From NCBI GenBank assembly GCA_007922305.1, contig ML677334.1, positions 16,686,344 to 16,750,343 of the forward strand: DNA of 64,000 nucleotides, read 5' to 3'. A program made the translations under genes and the position numbers. Below are positions 22,626 through 34,600 of this stretch, one piece after another; the first letter of the stretch is position 1, and each line of letters begins with the position of its first letter. A model generated the notes under the pieces. That model did not search any database. It had not been told where the DNA came from and worked only from the letters and a program-made list of their open reading frames with translations. This stretch comes from Dermatemys mawii. Its lineage: Eukaryota; Chordata; Testudines; Dermatemydidae.

Positions 22626-22893
22626 GGGCTCGTCTTCACTGGGGTGGGGGATCGACTTAAGATACGCAACTTCAGCTACGTGAATGATGTAGCTGAAATC
22701 CGCGTATCTTCAGCTGACTTATCGGCCATCCTCATGATGGCGGCAGTCGGCGGTGCGCTCCCCCGTCGACTCCAACTTGCTCCGGGGAGGGGGCGCTGGC
22801 AATCGATTTATTGCATCTTAACAAGACGCAATAAATCGATTGCCAAAAGATTGATCCCTACCCGCCAATCTGGCGGGTAGTGAAGACCTACCC
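22626..22893. mobile_element. Complete Harbinger-type MITE (268 bp) with TTA target duplication
   Basis: The left end GGGCTCGTCTTCACT and the reversed right end GGGTAGGTCTTCACT agree at 12 of 15 positions. Both ends are flanked by TTA in direct orientation (22623-22625 and 22894-22896), the 3-bp TWA duplication of PIF/Harbinger elements. Two perfect or near-perfect hairpins fill the inside: one of about 50 bp built on AAGATACGC...GCGTATCTT (22659-22711), and one with 23-bp arms, 22 of 23 matching, at 22797-22819 and 22823-22845. No coding capacity; the open frame across it is a by-product. The Harbinger element at 9190-12626 has a related terminus. Confidence 0.85.
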
Positions 22894-23231
22894 TTAGTGA
22901 TGAAGCAACACTATATTAGACCCTTCAAGGTAGAGGCAAGCCCTTTGTCTGTTACCAATGTATTACCATGATTTTGGTGCATGCACATGTACTATGTGAA
23001 ATTCAATATGCTTATTACAAACAGTGCTATGTCCCTTGAATGAAAGGGAAGGAACAAAATGTACTTGGTAGTGTATAATTAAAAGAAGTTTACCCAATCC
23101 TCCAAACCCTTATGCGCAAGTATAGTTCTTACTTGTCTGAATAATAGCATAGAGTTGTATGCATGAAGATGGGCCTGGTCAATAGTCTTTGATCCAGAAT
23201 TAATTCTTTTTTTTTTCCTTTTGGTCATTTT

Positions 23232-24005
23232 AGGGTGGTAGGTGTTCAGCCTAGAAAGGGTTAATGTGTCTCAGAAGGGGCCAATTAACCTGCTAGCCTA
23301 ATTCTTCCTCTGGTGTGACCTAATAGGCAATCCCTGATTGAAGGTGGAGCACAGCTGAGCAAAAGCAGAAGGGGCTGGTATAAGGTTAGAAAGAGAGGAA
23401 AGAAGGGACTACAGTGTGGAAACCTGCAGTCACTCTCTCTGCTTAGAGTGGGGAAGGAGGAAACCTAGGGGGAGAGTAGAAATTGTGGGATCTTGGCCCC
23501 GAAGAATGGTGGATAAGGAAGCATGATAAAGATGGAGTAGGGAGCAGTCCAGGGAAATAATAGCAAGGTTTATGCTGGAGCAGACCTTGGCTGCTGATTG
23601 TAGGGTCCCTGGACTGGGGACCCTACAACTGAACTGGAACCTAAATTAATAGGCAGTCCTGGGTTCCCCTACCTCACCACTGGGCAAGTGGAATAGCTTT
23701 GAATTGGACAACTGCATTGAGCTATACCCATTCAGCCAGTTCAGTGAGACTTTGATACCCCAGAAGGGCAAAATTATATAGGAAGGCCAAGCCATAAAGT
23801 GAGAGCATCCTGACTCACACACAGGAAGCATTGTAACTCTTGGAGCATGAGAGAGGTTGCAGTGTGACCAAGAGACTGAAAGGGGCATCTGACTGGGTGG
23901 AGCAATTCCCCAGATATAGCCACAAGGCGGTTCCTTATCCATGAGTGAACCCTGCGATAGATGGGTAGAACTCCTGACTACAAAAAAAAAAAAAAAAAAA
24001 AAAAA
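23232..24005 (+). repeat. Unclassified dispersed repeat ending in a poly(A) run
   Basis: A purine-rich, moderately GC-rich block unlike its AT-rich surroundings, with a GGTATAAGGTTAG TATA-like piece near 23377, CTGGACTGGGGACCCTACAAC near 23609 and CCTGGGTTCCCCTACC near 23660. I believe this text is a dispersed turtle repeat of LTR or retroposon type. It ends in 24 A residues (23982-24005), which suggests retroposition. No target duplication was found. The 127-codon minus-strand frame across it is not supported as a gene. Confidence 0.4.
23982..24005 (+). repeat. Poly(A) run of 24
   Basis: An uninterrupted run of 24 A, the longest homopolymer in the window, at the 3' edge of the repeat to its left. 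Confidence 0.9.
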
Positions 24006-27000
24006 GGCTCTTGCAACACGCAAGTGCAATCAACACAGATATGGAAGAGCAAACTAGATAGCAGAGTGCCTCAGGCCTCATCAGCAGCACTGTCAGAGCT
24101 GGCTGGAAATTTCTGAAATATTAAACAGTCTGTCCAAAAACAGGGAATGCAGTTGTTAAATTCTGATTGCTGACTATTACCGAGTAGAAGTGGGGCTGAC
24201 TGGAATCTGGAATTCCTGTTCCATGGAAAAAGCTGAAATTTCAAAAAATATCTCCTTCTGCATCTAAATTGACAATGCTCCACAAGGTGCCAGGCGTGTC
24301 GGCTGCCTTTTTGGTGGGATACCAAGAAGCTGAGGTGTAGAAAGCTGTGACAGTCTCAGTTCTAGCTGGCGATCCCTGCTGTGGGGGGTGGGGGAGAGCT
24401 TAGAAACTCTGAGAATGCCAGGCCTGATAAGTGAGCTAGCGGGAAGACTCAATGAATCTGGCACGTTCCTGCTAAATGTTAAGATTTCAGTGAATTGGCA
24501 TTTTTCAACAGGAAAACAGTCTGCTGGGAAATTCCTGACTAGATCTAATTAGAAAAGCATGACTTTCGTATTTTGAGATGAGTTTGCAGCCGTGGGCTTT
24601 AAAAAGATTTCTTTTTGATTTGTAAACCCAATGTGGATTCAGTAGGAGAGGATAAATATAGAACCCTGGGATGTTATTTTTACCGTTGCTTATCTGACCA
24701 TAATTGCACTGTAAGCTTGGAGTCTTTCTTACAGGTGTCCAGAACCATCCCTGAATTGTAAAAATCTAGTGGCTTCATTCATCACTGTATCTTATGTCAG
24801 CATAACCTCATTGTTTTGGTGTAAAACTGGAGTGGCACAGTGGTAGGTCATGCTTCTTGGTGTGTAGCATTCTGAGTCGTGTTGCTTTAAATAAATTTTG
24901 CTGAACTATGTAAAGAAGTAAATATGAAAACTGAATTACACAGAGCAGATCATGTATATTCGGGGTTTGATTGTGATTTAAACACACTAGTGTGTTATAA
25001 CTTCATGGACATTAATGGAATTATGTAGGTACAATCTTGGTGTCAGCGCATACCCAAAACTTATATTAAATATAGCTCAGTGGAGTATGTTTATTATATG
25101 GATTCAAAGTCAGATGTTCAAGGGCATACAATGGCATATCTCCTTTGACATTAGTGTACACCAGTTGAAGACCTGCCCCTATTTAAAAAAAATATTTATC
25201 CCTCTTCATCTCCGCTCCTATATCTCCCTATATTGTCTTTGTTGTTTTTTGTTTTGTTTTGTGTTAGGCTCCCAGTCCTGAAAATATGCATGTGAATAAT
25301 TCTGTGATAGGGGATCAGGCCCTTGAGAGCATACTTTGCTCAGAAGGTCAAGGATGCAGAGTTCAGGTTGAATATTTAACTTTTACCCTACTACCATTTG
25401 AACCCTTGATTTGTTATCCTTAATGTTGCACTTAAGCTTGGGGTTTTGTTTTGTTTTGGGCTATTTTTCCCCATAGAATGTATTTTCTTTTGAAGTGGCT
25501 GGATTTATTGTTGAGCCTATTAAAAACAAACCAATAATGTATTGGCAAAGACCTTTCCGAATGAGTCATGAATATTTCATCTATGGCTATGTCTGAAAGT
25601 TCGATATGAATCTCCTTTAACAGAACTTTAGCCACTCCAGACATAGCCAGCTGAAGCCAGGCAATCATGTTTGTCTTAGACTTAGACGCAAAAGATCAGA
25701 CCATCTTTAATACAAATGGAATGGGAACAATGCCATAGCTAGGGGTTCTCTGAGATTTCTTATTTTTCATTCTAGGGCATCATCACTGAAGCAAAAGAAA
25801 ACTAAAAATTCACCACTTGAAAATGCCTTTAAGTATCATCCTTCTAAGCTTAGCTTGGAAGTACGCAGGGATACATCATTGCTATTTAAAAAGCAATGGG
25901 GACGCAAGGACTGTCTGTCCTTTAGAAGGTTAAGATTTTGTTTAGACATATTTGCTCTCCCCCTACCCCTCGCATTTGGGGAATAACATTGAGAGGAAAA
26001 ACTGTCTATGAACAACTTGTCTGCATAAGGATATTAACACCTCAAAGCCTCCTTCAGCATTTCATGGACTATGCATCACGTATTCCCACAACTCCTGGAA
26101 ATTAGAGACACAAAGTTGTGTGTTATTTGCTCAGTTCCAGGCAGTTGCTAATTGCCGTCATGGTAGCCTGCTCCATCTGCTGTACTCAGCCAAGGCCTAG
26201 AAATTTCACACATTGGTTTTAGTAGTCTTAATTTCCTCATTCCCAGCCTTGCTTGGTGTCAGATTCCTCACTTAATCAGAGGCTGGGAGAAGAGAAAAAC
26301 GTGGCCTGAGTAAACGCTGACTGGGGACACCTGGTCAAAGGGAAAGTGGAGCATCATAATGTGCTCCCCACCTGATGGATGTGTCTGATTGGCAAGGTGG
26401 AAAAGTAAATCTATTCCCTGTGAGAATCAAATCAGAACAGGTGGACCTGCTGGAGATCTTTTAGCATCTTTTCTTAATTACAAAAAGTGATTAGTTTCTC
26501 TACTGCTGAACTCAAAAGGCAGGTTTGGTATGAAATTGGTCAATCAGCTGGAAGTTTTTTGTGGGTATCTTCTTGTTACAAAAAAATGAATAACTAAGCA
26601 GGCCACCTCATTACTAGTAATTAGTGTTTCACATGACATCCATGAATAACACACTTTAAATATTACTGGGATGGGAGGAAATAAACATCTTTCATTGGCA
26701 GCATATCAATCCCAAGTGCAATCATCCAGCAAAGACACATTTACCCATGAGACAAACGGAACACAGCCTCAGCTTTCCCATCCTCCACTGCTCCTGGTTT
26801 TCTCTCACAGTTTTTGCCTTTATTAGCCCTGGTTTTTACAATTTTATTTGTTTTAGAAAATGCATGATGGCAGGACATTCAGCTGCTTATGGAAAATCCA
26901 ATACCCCTCTGATTTCAATCAATACGATTTAACAGGTGCTTGTTTTGCAATTCATATTTGACAAAGCACCACAATTATATTTCTGCCATAATAAAGCACT

Positions 27001-27505
27001 CTTCAGATTAACGGCCCCTGAAACTCTTTGTTCACCTGCCAATTTTTTTTCACTCACCTACTGGAATGGCCTCCTCATGCACCTCTGTGATAGTCCTCTT
27101 CCATCTCTAGTAACACTCCTTTGTCTATGTAATGTGCCCATTGCACAGTCTCTTGGGAGGTACCACCACTAGTGATGAACACAAAATGTGTAGCTGATAA
27201 TTTACTTGAGGACTTTATTTGATTGGGGATGTTACAAATCAGCAATAGAGCTGGGATAAATTAAGTAAAGCCCAAACAGAGTTCCATGGTCAATAAATCT
27301 AGAGTAAAACAATTGTGAGCCAAACTCTGACTTTTTGTTGGTATTTTCAGTCTGGTTCTAGCTGGAAGTCAGAAGTGATAAAAGGGAAAAATGCTTCAGA
27401 AGAATTTACCAAATTCTTAGAATATTAAAGAAAAAAAGTTTGGATTTTGGTTCAGTTTTGCTACTTGTTTTCTTTTAGCTATTTTTGTCCATTTGGAGTT
27501 ACACT
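24006..27505. other. Long unique-looking non-coding stretch
   Basis: No coding exon, RNA gene or clear named repeat over about 3.5 kb, apart from a weak copy of the palindromic class near 24780-24850. All open frames are under 90 codons without domains. Confidence 0.5.
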
Positions 27506-27690
27506 TGCTTAGATGAAATGTAAGAGGCAGCAGATTTAAAACAAAGAAAAGGAAGTATTTCTTCACACCATACAGTCGACCTGTGGAACTTGTTGCCGCA
27601 GGATGTTGTGAAGATCAAAGGTATAACTGGGTTCAAAAAAAGAACTATAAGTTCATAGAGGGTCCATCCATCAATGGCTGTGGATTTGTT
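27506..27690 (+). repeat. CR1 LINE fragment (end of ORF2)
   Basis: GTAAGAGGCAGCAGATTTAA is followed by AAGGAAGTATTTCTTCACAC and CCTGTGGAACTTGTTGCCGC. GGTTCAAAAAAAGAACTATA and GGTCCATCCATCAATGGCT then follow. This is the nucleotide stretch that encodes the C-terminus of CR1 ORF2 and the start of the 3' region. The tail is missing. Confidence 0.8.
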
Positions 27691-28616
27691 TACACATAAG
27701 ATCTTAATCAGCACTTCAATCTTCAGCCTTGAGTTCCAAGAGTAAATTGGTTGTGAGCTGAAATGTGGCATATAAGGACCAGAGATTATTCTCTTTTCCT
27801 CCACCCCCATCTGCTCCCCCGCCCCCCCTCCCCCACACGTTATTTACATCTGCTTGATTGTTTTTAAAGTTCAGGAATACAGGTAAGAAAAGATTTTGAA
27901 AGCTTGTAAAAATTATAATGAATAAATGGTAGCAATTTATAAGCATCCCAATTTGGCAACGTCAGGTCCCCAATGTGGCTGATTTCCATTGTGCCTTTTA
28001 AAATAGATAAATGATTGCAAATAATGAAGATTAAAAGTAGGCTATTGTTGAAAGCCCAGTAACAACAACTTTACCAAAAGATAATCAGTGGCTTATTGTG
28101 CATACACAGCATGGTTTGCTGATTGCATATTAACAGAAAAAAAAAATATGCTGCATAATCTCCCTGAGACATAAGAGCCTCAAACCTTCAGTTTTATGGT
28201 GAGTGGTGTCAATTATTTGTGTATTAAGTATTCACAACAGCATACACAGACACAACTGATTGCAACAGTGTTGAAGAACCATGAACTCCTGTTATATCAA
28301 TCACTGATCTCAGGTTCCTTCAACAGTCAAGCTTAAGATAAGGTAAGTGTAGTCTTGTGAACTTCCTTCTTTTGTATGTTCCATTCAGATCCTTTTTTAA
28401 AACATATTTTATATGTTGTTTAGCTGAAAATGTTGGTACCATGCAATAGTTCTGCTCCTCAAATCCATATGAACAGACTTCCCACTGAACTAAATGAGGA
28501 TTTTGGTTACACAATCAAACAGGATCAAGTTCTATTACTTAATGTTGGGCTTGAATTGATGACAACTATGCCTAAAATGGAATGGGATGGGTCTTTGCTG
28601 GTAATTGTCATGATAT
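27691..28616. other. Unrecognised non-coding stretch
   Basis: AT-rich. A C-rich tract (about 27800-27836) is the only feature noted. Confidence 0.45.
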
Positions 28617-28830
28617 AGTGCTGTAGCCATGGTGATCCCAGGATATTAGAAACACCAGGTGGGTGAGGTAATATATTTAGCTCAGTGTTACTGCTAGATA
28701 GGTTAGTTTTCCAGACTTGAAGAAGAGCTCTGTGTAAGGTCAAAAATTTCTCTCTCTTTCTCTCTCTCACACACAGAAGTTGGTTCAATAAAAGATATTA
28801 CCTCACCCAGCTTCTCTCTGTGATATAGTG
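28617..28830. repeat. Inverted-repeat dispersed element
   Basis: The left part reads CTGTAGCCATGGTGATCCCA, GGATATTAGAAACACC and GGTGGGTGAGGTAATATATT. The right part returns as AAAGATATTACCTCACCCAG. GAAGAGCTCTGTGTAAGGTC lies between them. I recognise this as a widely dispersed turtle repeat with inverted ends, but I do not know its family. A (TC)n run (28749-28767) lies inside. Confidence 0.6.
28749..28775. repeat. (TC)n and (CA)n simple repeat
   Basis: An interrupted TC run passing into a short CA run, inside the inverted-repeat element. Confidence 0.7.
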
Positions 28831-28999
28831 AATCAGATTTTTTTAATACAAGAGCTATTTATTAAAAGTAAACAACTACTAAAATACAGGTAAACAGGCT
28901 TGTAAACAACTTGAGTCCCAGCTTTGGCTCCCTTGTTTACCAGGCATCAACCCTGTCTGAAACTCTGTACAACACAGAGAGATATAGTAGCTGTAAAAT

Positions 29000-29613
29000 G
29001 TTTTTTGCAAGAAACATCAGTGATGCTAGGGAGAAAATGGTTATGCCATTTTGGGATGTATTAAGAGGAGTGCTGTATGTAAGATGAGGAGGTAATCTTT
29101 CCACTCTACGCAGCATTGGTAAAGTCAGAGCTGGAGTGCAGTGTTCAGTTTTGGATACCGCATTTAAAGGAAAAAAATTAAAAATTGGAGAGAGTACAAA
29201 GAAGAGCAACAAAAGTGATAAGAGGTTTAGAAACCCTGATCTATGAGAAAAAGTTGAAAAAATTGGGCATATTTTACCCCACCGAAGAAAAGGCTGAGGG
29301 TGAACATAAGTCTTCAAATATATAAAAGGCTATTATATAAAGGGTAGTGCTTAACTGTTTTCTGTGTCCACCCAGGATAGGACAAGTTGAAGCAAGGGGG
29401 ATTCGAGTTAGATATTAAATATCCTTACAGTTAGAAAAGATTTCCTAAGCACTGAAACAGGTTAGTTAAGGAGGTGTTGGATGACTGGTGATTTTTAAGA
29501 ACCAGATAGACAAACAACTGTCAGGGATGGTCTAAATATATTTAATCCTGCCTTAGCATAGTGTGATGGACTAGGTGACTTCCTGAGGTCCCTTTCAGCC
29601 CTACATTTCTATA
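29000..29613 (+). repeat. CR1 LINE fragment with 3' end
   Basis: TTTTGGGATGTATTAAGAGG, TCCACTCTACGCAGCATTGG, GAGCTGGAGTGCAGTGTTCA, AAGAAGAGCAACAAAAGTGA and a GATAGACAAACAACTGTCAG segment follow the order of CR1 ORF2 C-terminus and 3' region. It ends at GGTCCCTTTCAGCCCTACAT. The copy is strongly diverged and its frame is broken throughout, so no protein can be read. Confidence 0.8.
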
Positions 29614-30144
29614 CTGTTATAGGAAAGAATAAGGTAAGGATGTGCTTTATGAGCTCTTATGTGATTTTTCCTAATTTCCTTTCATCCAAGCCAACAATTA
29701 GACTGTAAGCTTTCTGGAGCAGTCTTTGGGTTCTGTATTTGTACAGTGGCTAGCACAAAGAGGTCTTGGAACACTACTGGGTTTATAGGCAGTACTGTAA
29801 TACAACTGATAATAAATAACTATGCAACATTACAGAAGCAGTGTCAGGTAAATATATTCTTTTCAATCACTCAATTTCCTTTACATGTATTATTTAATAC
29901 ATCTACTTTGTTTATAAAATGCTGGATTTCTCTGGCTAACACAATAGCTCTCATATAATACATTGACTTCCTTAATAGATCAGTTTTCTTCTGTACTTCC
30001 AGTGCACTGGGGGTGTATTAATTTTTACTGACTCTACAGGTGTACTAAGTTTTAATTTACAGAAGTTTCATTTTATTTCTTGTGCAAAGAAACATTAGTC
30101 CTGAATAAGACCCCTTATGCAGCTTGACCTGTTGTCGCCATTGA
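29614..30144. other. Unrecognised AT-rich non-coding stretch
   Basis: No repeat or coding exon recognised. Confidence 0.45.
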
Positions 30145-30258
30145 GTAATGGTCTTCTCTGTAAAAGGGAAGATAATACTACATTAGTATCTCAAAGGGCT
30201 GTGGTGAGGGTTCATTAGTTGGTGTTTGGAGCAGTGTGATGACAGAAATGCTAATGAT
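30145..30258 (+). repeat. MIR-type SINE tail
   Basis: TCTGTAAAAGGGAAGATAATACTAC, then AAAGGGCTGTGGTGAGGGTT and CATTAGTTGGTGTTTGGAGC, match the 3' half of MIR. The head is not present. Confidence 0.6.
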
Positions 30259-30540
30259 TTATTAACTCCACAAAAATATTTGTTTACTTAATGCATTTGT
30301 TATCAATGAAATCACTAAAAATCAAGAACATCACTGGTTAACACACCTCATACACATGCCTTAACACTGACATACTATATGACACAAGCACCCAGACTCC
30401 TTACCTTCATTAGCCCCTTTACATTTCCAGTATAAGCAATCCCAATGCACACATGGAATTCCTCAACCACACACTCTTAACTCTAACCTCACACATTTTT
30501 ATGTGCAAATACCTCAAAAATGTCAATACACATGTTCTAC

Positions 30541-31660
30541 TTATTGAATGCTGAACTTGCCAAGCCAATTTGCAGCAGCCTCATCAGTAAAGTGAGGAGC
30601 CCCAAAACCACCACTAAAGCTGGCCCAGAGAGCAGTCATCACTGATGTGTGATGCTGTCTGTCTGTGGCCGCAGCCGCCTGTGGGATCTTCTCATTGGCT
30701 CCCGGTGTGAAGACTGGCTCCACGTTGACCCTGGCCCATTCCAAATCAGAAGATGAGAAATCAGAAGAGCTCAGAAGTGGTGTGACAGATCAAAGCTGGG
30801 TACATGTGTGGTTAGGTCACTTAAGAGACTGGTTTCTCACATCAGCTGCAGACCATTCTTCATGCCACATTGACATCTCAGAGAAATCCAGGCAAGGCAA
30901 GTGAGCCCACAATGGATGCCTTGATGACTGGAATGCTCTTGGGTGATTGAAAAGGTTTCTGTGTGGTGGTAGGTTTGGCTTTACCCTAATCTTCTCAACC
31001 ATTTTAGCGGTATCAACCTCAGAATGGATGTATGGAGGAGTGATGCTGCTAAACACAAGAAGCCAGAGTACTGGAGTGGGTTGAATCGTCCCAGTTATGA
31101 AGTGCATGGCTGAGTGTAGTCATGTGACAGCCAACTTGCAATGAGATGAATGGAGCCAGAGGGAGCACAGTATTCGGACACAGAGTAACTGAGGGCTAAA
31201 CCAGAAGATCAGAGTTTAAGCATTTGCTCCCAACGAAGTGCCAGCCAGTGTGCTTTAGAAGGTTGTTATACAACCTCACCATAGCTTCAGTTTTCCTCTG
31301 GTAGTTAAGATATGAGAGAGCACTATCACAGATTACATTGAGGCAGATTGGGTAAGATTTGTGTTTCAAGCACTGTCTATTGAAGAAGATATTCAGTTCT
31401 TGGGCTGCTCTGGCATTGTAAAGATTGAACACACTCAAAATGGTCTTGGTCACGCTTGGTTGTAAATTTCACCAACTACAGTATCTTAAGTCAGCATTTA
31501 GAGAATTTTCAAGTTCTGGGAATGACAGTCTTTGGATGCATAAGACTATGACATCTGTGTATGTGAACTTGCAGGACTGAGTATGTGGAAGATCATTTTT
31601 GAACAAGTTGAAAAGTGTCAGTGTAAGCACAGAGCCTTGGGGTAGACTTATGGGTACTCA
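30541..31660 (-). pseudogene. Non-CR1 LINE reverse transcriptase remnant (Jockey/I-like group)
   Basis: On the minus strand an LPQGSVLTLTLFNLF-like box (near 31640-31600) is followed by KFTYTDV (YTDV, the decayed YADD catalytic box, at 31561-31550). Then come LQPSVTKTILSVFNLYNARA and QELNIFFNRQCLKH, an FITGTIQPTPVLWL segment (near 31100) with a long basic run after it, and finally FTDEAAANWLGKFSIQ before the stop at 30541. This order matches the C-terminal half of a non-LTR element protein that I associate with Jockey/I-like LINEs of vertebrates; the exact clade is uncertain. The pieces lie in at least two frames with internal stops, so it is dead. It is clearly different from CR1. Confidence 0.7.
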
Positions 31661-34600
31661 TAGGCCCAATCAAAAGCCCATGATTTCAGTGGATATTTGA
31701 TCAGACCCTACAGATGCGTGAGGAGTAGTAGTAATATACTATTTGTACATGCAAATGTATGGAGTCGGAGATAAGGGTGTGTGTTTAAGTGTCAACAAAA
31801 TTATTAGACAGTGAAAGTAAGTCACACAGTACTTATACAAATGGATGGACTTTTTGTCATTAATCTTTAAAACAAAACACTTGAAACTGTCCCTACCTCT
31901 TGAGAACTACCAGCTCTAACTGTATAGATAGTGAGTTGCAAGCTAGAGAACAGTGACCCCAGGGACACAGAAACATACAGGACCATGAACTATCCAGTAA
32001 CCACAGAATGAAATTAGATGTTTTTACCAATATTAAGGTGGATTTAGGATCGATAGGTCTGTCCTTCCTGTTTTACAGTTGCCATCTTTGTTTCACTGAG
32101 CACCCTGTGCACAATAACTGAAGGGAATTTAAATTCTGCAACTCTGGGAAGAGAATGTTGAAGCTTATAAAAGGTTTGGAGGACATATGTTCAATTCACT
32201 CTCTCTCCATCCCCACACTCCTTTATGGTTACTGCTAGAACTCCAGCATGTCCCTGTAACTATCTTCAATAAGGAACACATTCCATGTTAATCATTTCAT
32301 TTTTGCCCACTCGACCTTCTTTTCACCAGTTTTCCCCTCTCCCGCCCACCTCCTTTCTTTCAACAAAGTGGCTGTTTGCTTACTTTGCCATTGATTGCAG
32401 ATTTGTTTTGTTTTTAGTTGTGTTAAACTTTTGAACAATACCTCTAGCACTATATAAACAAAAGAATGAAATGTATTTCATCTATCCATTCTACATTCAA
32501 AATGTACTGGGCACTGTCGTTTCCCAGAATACTGGGAAAACTAATAAATCAAACTGTATTGCGTTTCACAAGTGTGTTGGGTATGTCTGCACTATATTAA
32601 TAATCATAGAGATCAGACTATACTCATAAAATCCTGTCAGAGCACGCACTGAGTTTATTGTAAAATCTGAGCTGGATTTTCTTGGGTCATTCTCTTCTTT
32701 CAAAATCTTGGTCAGGAATTTGGAAGGAATATTTGTTATCTAGAATATTACAGGCAATATTATCTTGAAGGACAAATGACTCTGCTCTGATTAATGCTGT
32801 CATTATATTCCTGGAAGAGGGAATGTTTTGTGCATCTGGACGTGGTATCCCAGTTTTAGCCCCTCTCAAAAATGAGCACAAATTGATGCAAAAACAAAGT
32901 AAGATGAGGTTAGCTTTGATCTAAAGATGTGCTTCTTGAGCTTAGATAATGAAGCCTAGGGTAGGTTTATGTCATGGATTGTTTAAAAATAGAGATGTGT
33001 GGGTTGTAAAATATATGCTGTGACACAGTTCTGATTGACTAATTATCTGCAACAAATTTTGGGTCCAATTCCTGCTCACCAAATCCTTTTAGAATCACCA
33101 GAGGGTGATTTTTTGGCAGACTGTTAGCAAGAAAACAAGAAAAAAAAGTTGAGAAACATTAATAAAAGTTGAAAACAACAGCTTCTGAAGCATTTGAATC
33201 ATCATTCAGTACTAGAGAAAAGACTTCCAGATGAGGAAATAGGAAAACAGAACGAGAATAGATAAGATCAGAAAGCAAGGAAAGCTACATTTGGGAATCT
33301 GATGACAAAAATTGTTCACATCTTTTTCTTTTTCCCCCAAAGCTTCCATGGGTAGTGTGTCTCAAGTACCCAAAGACTGAGCTCTCATGTTCCATAGTGG
33401 CACACATACCTGCTGTGTTTAAACACACATGCCATAACAGAGTTCCATTTTCATTGACTTTATCTGGGAAAATCATTAAGGCCCAGCTGAGAGAGGAAGG
33501 AGAGGGTAGCAGTCACTGAGAAAAATACAAAGTCAAAGACCACGAGGAAGGCAGTTACAGCAATAACAACAAAACTAACTCTTTTCAAGATAGGGATAGG
33601 GAAGATAGGAATTTCTGATATATTTCTCACTAATAATTTATCCCCATATGTATCTCCATCATCACCTCCATCACACACACACACACACACACAAAAGAAA
33701 AAAAAAGCACACATGCAAGTGTATACAGAGGGTTACAAAATGTAAAACATACTTTGTATATAATTTTGAAGTCATTTGCATTTTACAGGTTCTGAAAAGG
33801 GAATGATTTTTTCATTTATTCAAACGACTGCATTTTTTTTATTACAAATGTATCTTCTTTTTCTGTTGCCCCCCTTTTTTTTGCATTTTGCCACTAAACA
33901 TGGAGAGATGATAAACCTAAACCCAGTTTCATCAAATAAAATGAAAATGTAAAATATATTCACAAAAATTTTGAAAAAAAAAAGATAACTTTGCAACTAA
34001 GAAGTCTTTCATTCAGAAAAAATTGGCCAGCTTTATACAGGAAAAAATTCACAATATGACAATATTTTAGGGAAAAAAAGACTAGAAACTAACAACATAG
34101 TCCCTTGGTGTCCTAACCATGAGTCACCTTCTGATACTTTTGGTCAAGCTATATACTAACAATGACACTATTCACAGAGGTACTATTCAGTGTCAGTAAG
34201 CAGATCAGAATTTGCCCCTCTCTCCATATGTCACCTTTGTTAATGTTCAAAGATACTCACTGGACCACAGAATAGTAGATAGTAAAATTACTATATATTT
34301 ATTGACTATATTATATTTATGTTCTTTCTAAGGCTCCTTTGCACTGCTATTGATACAAAGAGCCTGAAAATACATAAGAAGGCCCTAGATATCTGATCTA
34401 GGTGCTTTGTAAGCTATTTGTATCCCTATATGGCCATCATGGCCAAACTACATTGCAGATGCCAGATTTTGAAACCCTTATTCTATAGCTCTATGTAGCT
34501 TGGGGCTTAGTCACAATACTAGAAGAATGGCTTTTCTACACTGGCATCTGAGGCCAGATTATGTGCTCATGCTAGCAGTCTCAAGATCTGAATATGTTGT

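Noticed and set aside
23646..24029. 127-codon minus-strand open frame with a Phe run
   Set aside because: The Phe run is the reversed poly(A) tract, and the rest lies in a dispersed repeat.
27800..27836. G-quadruplex candidate in a C-rich tract
   Set aside because: C runs are present on the plus strand, but the spacing is irregular and the tract is short; too weak to report as a feature.
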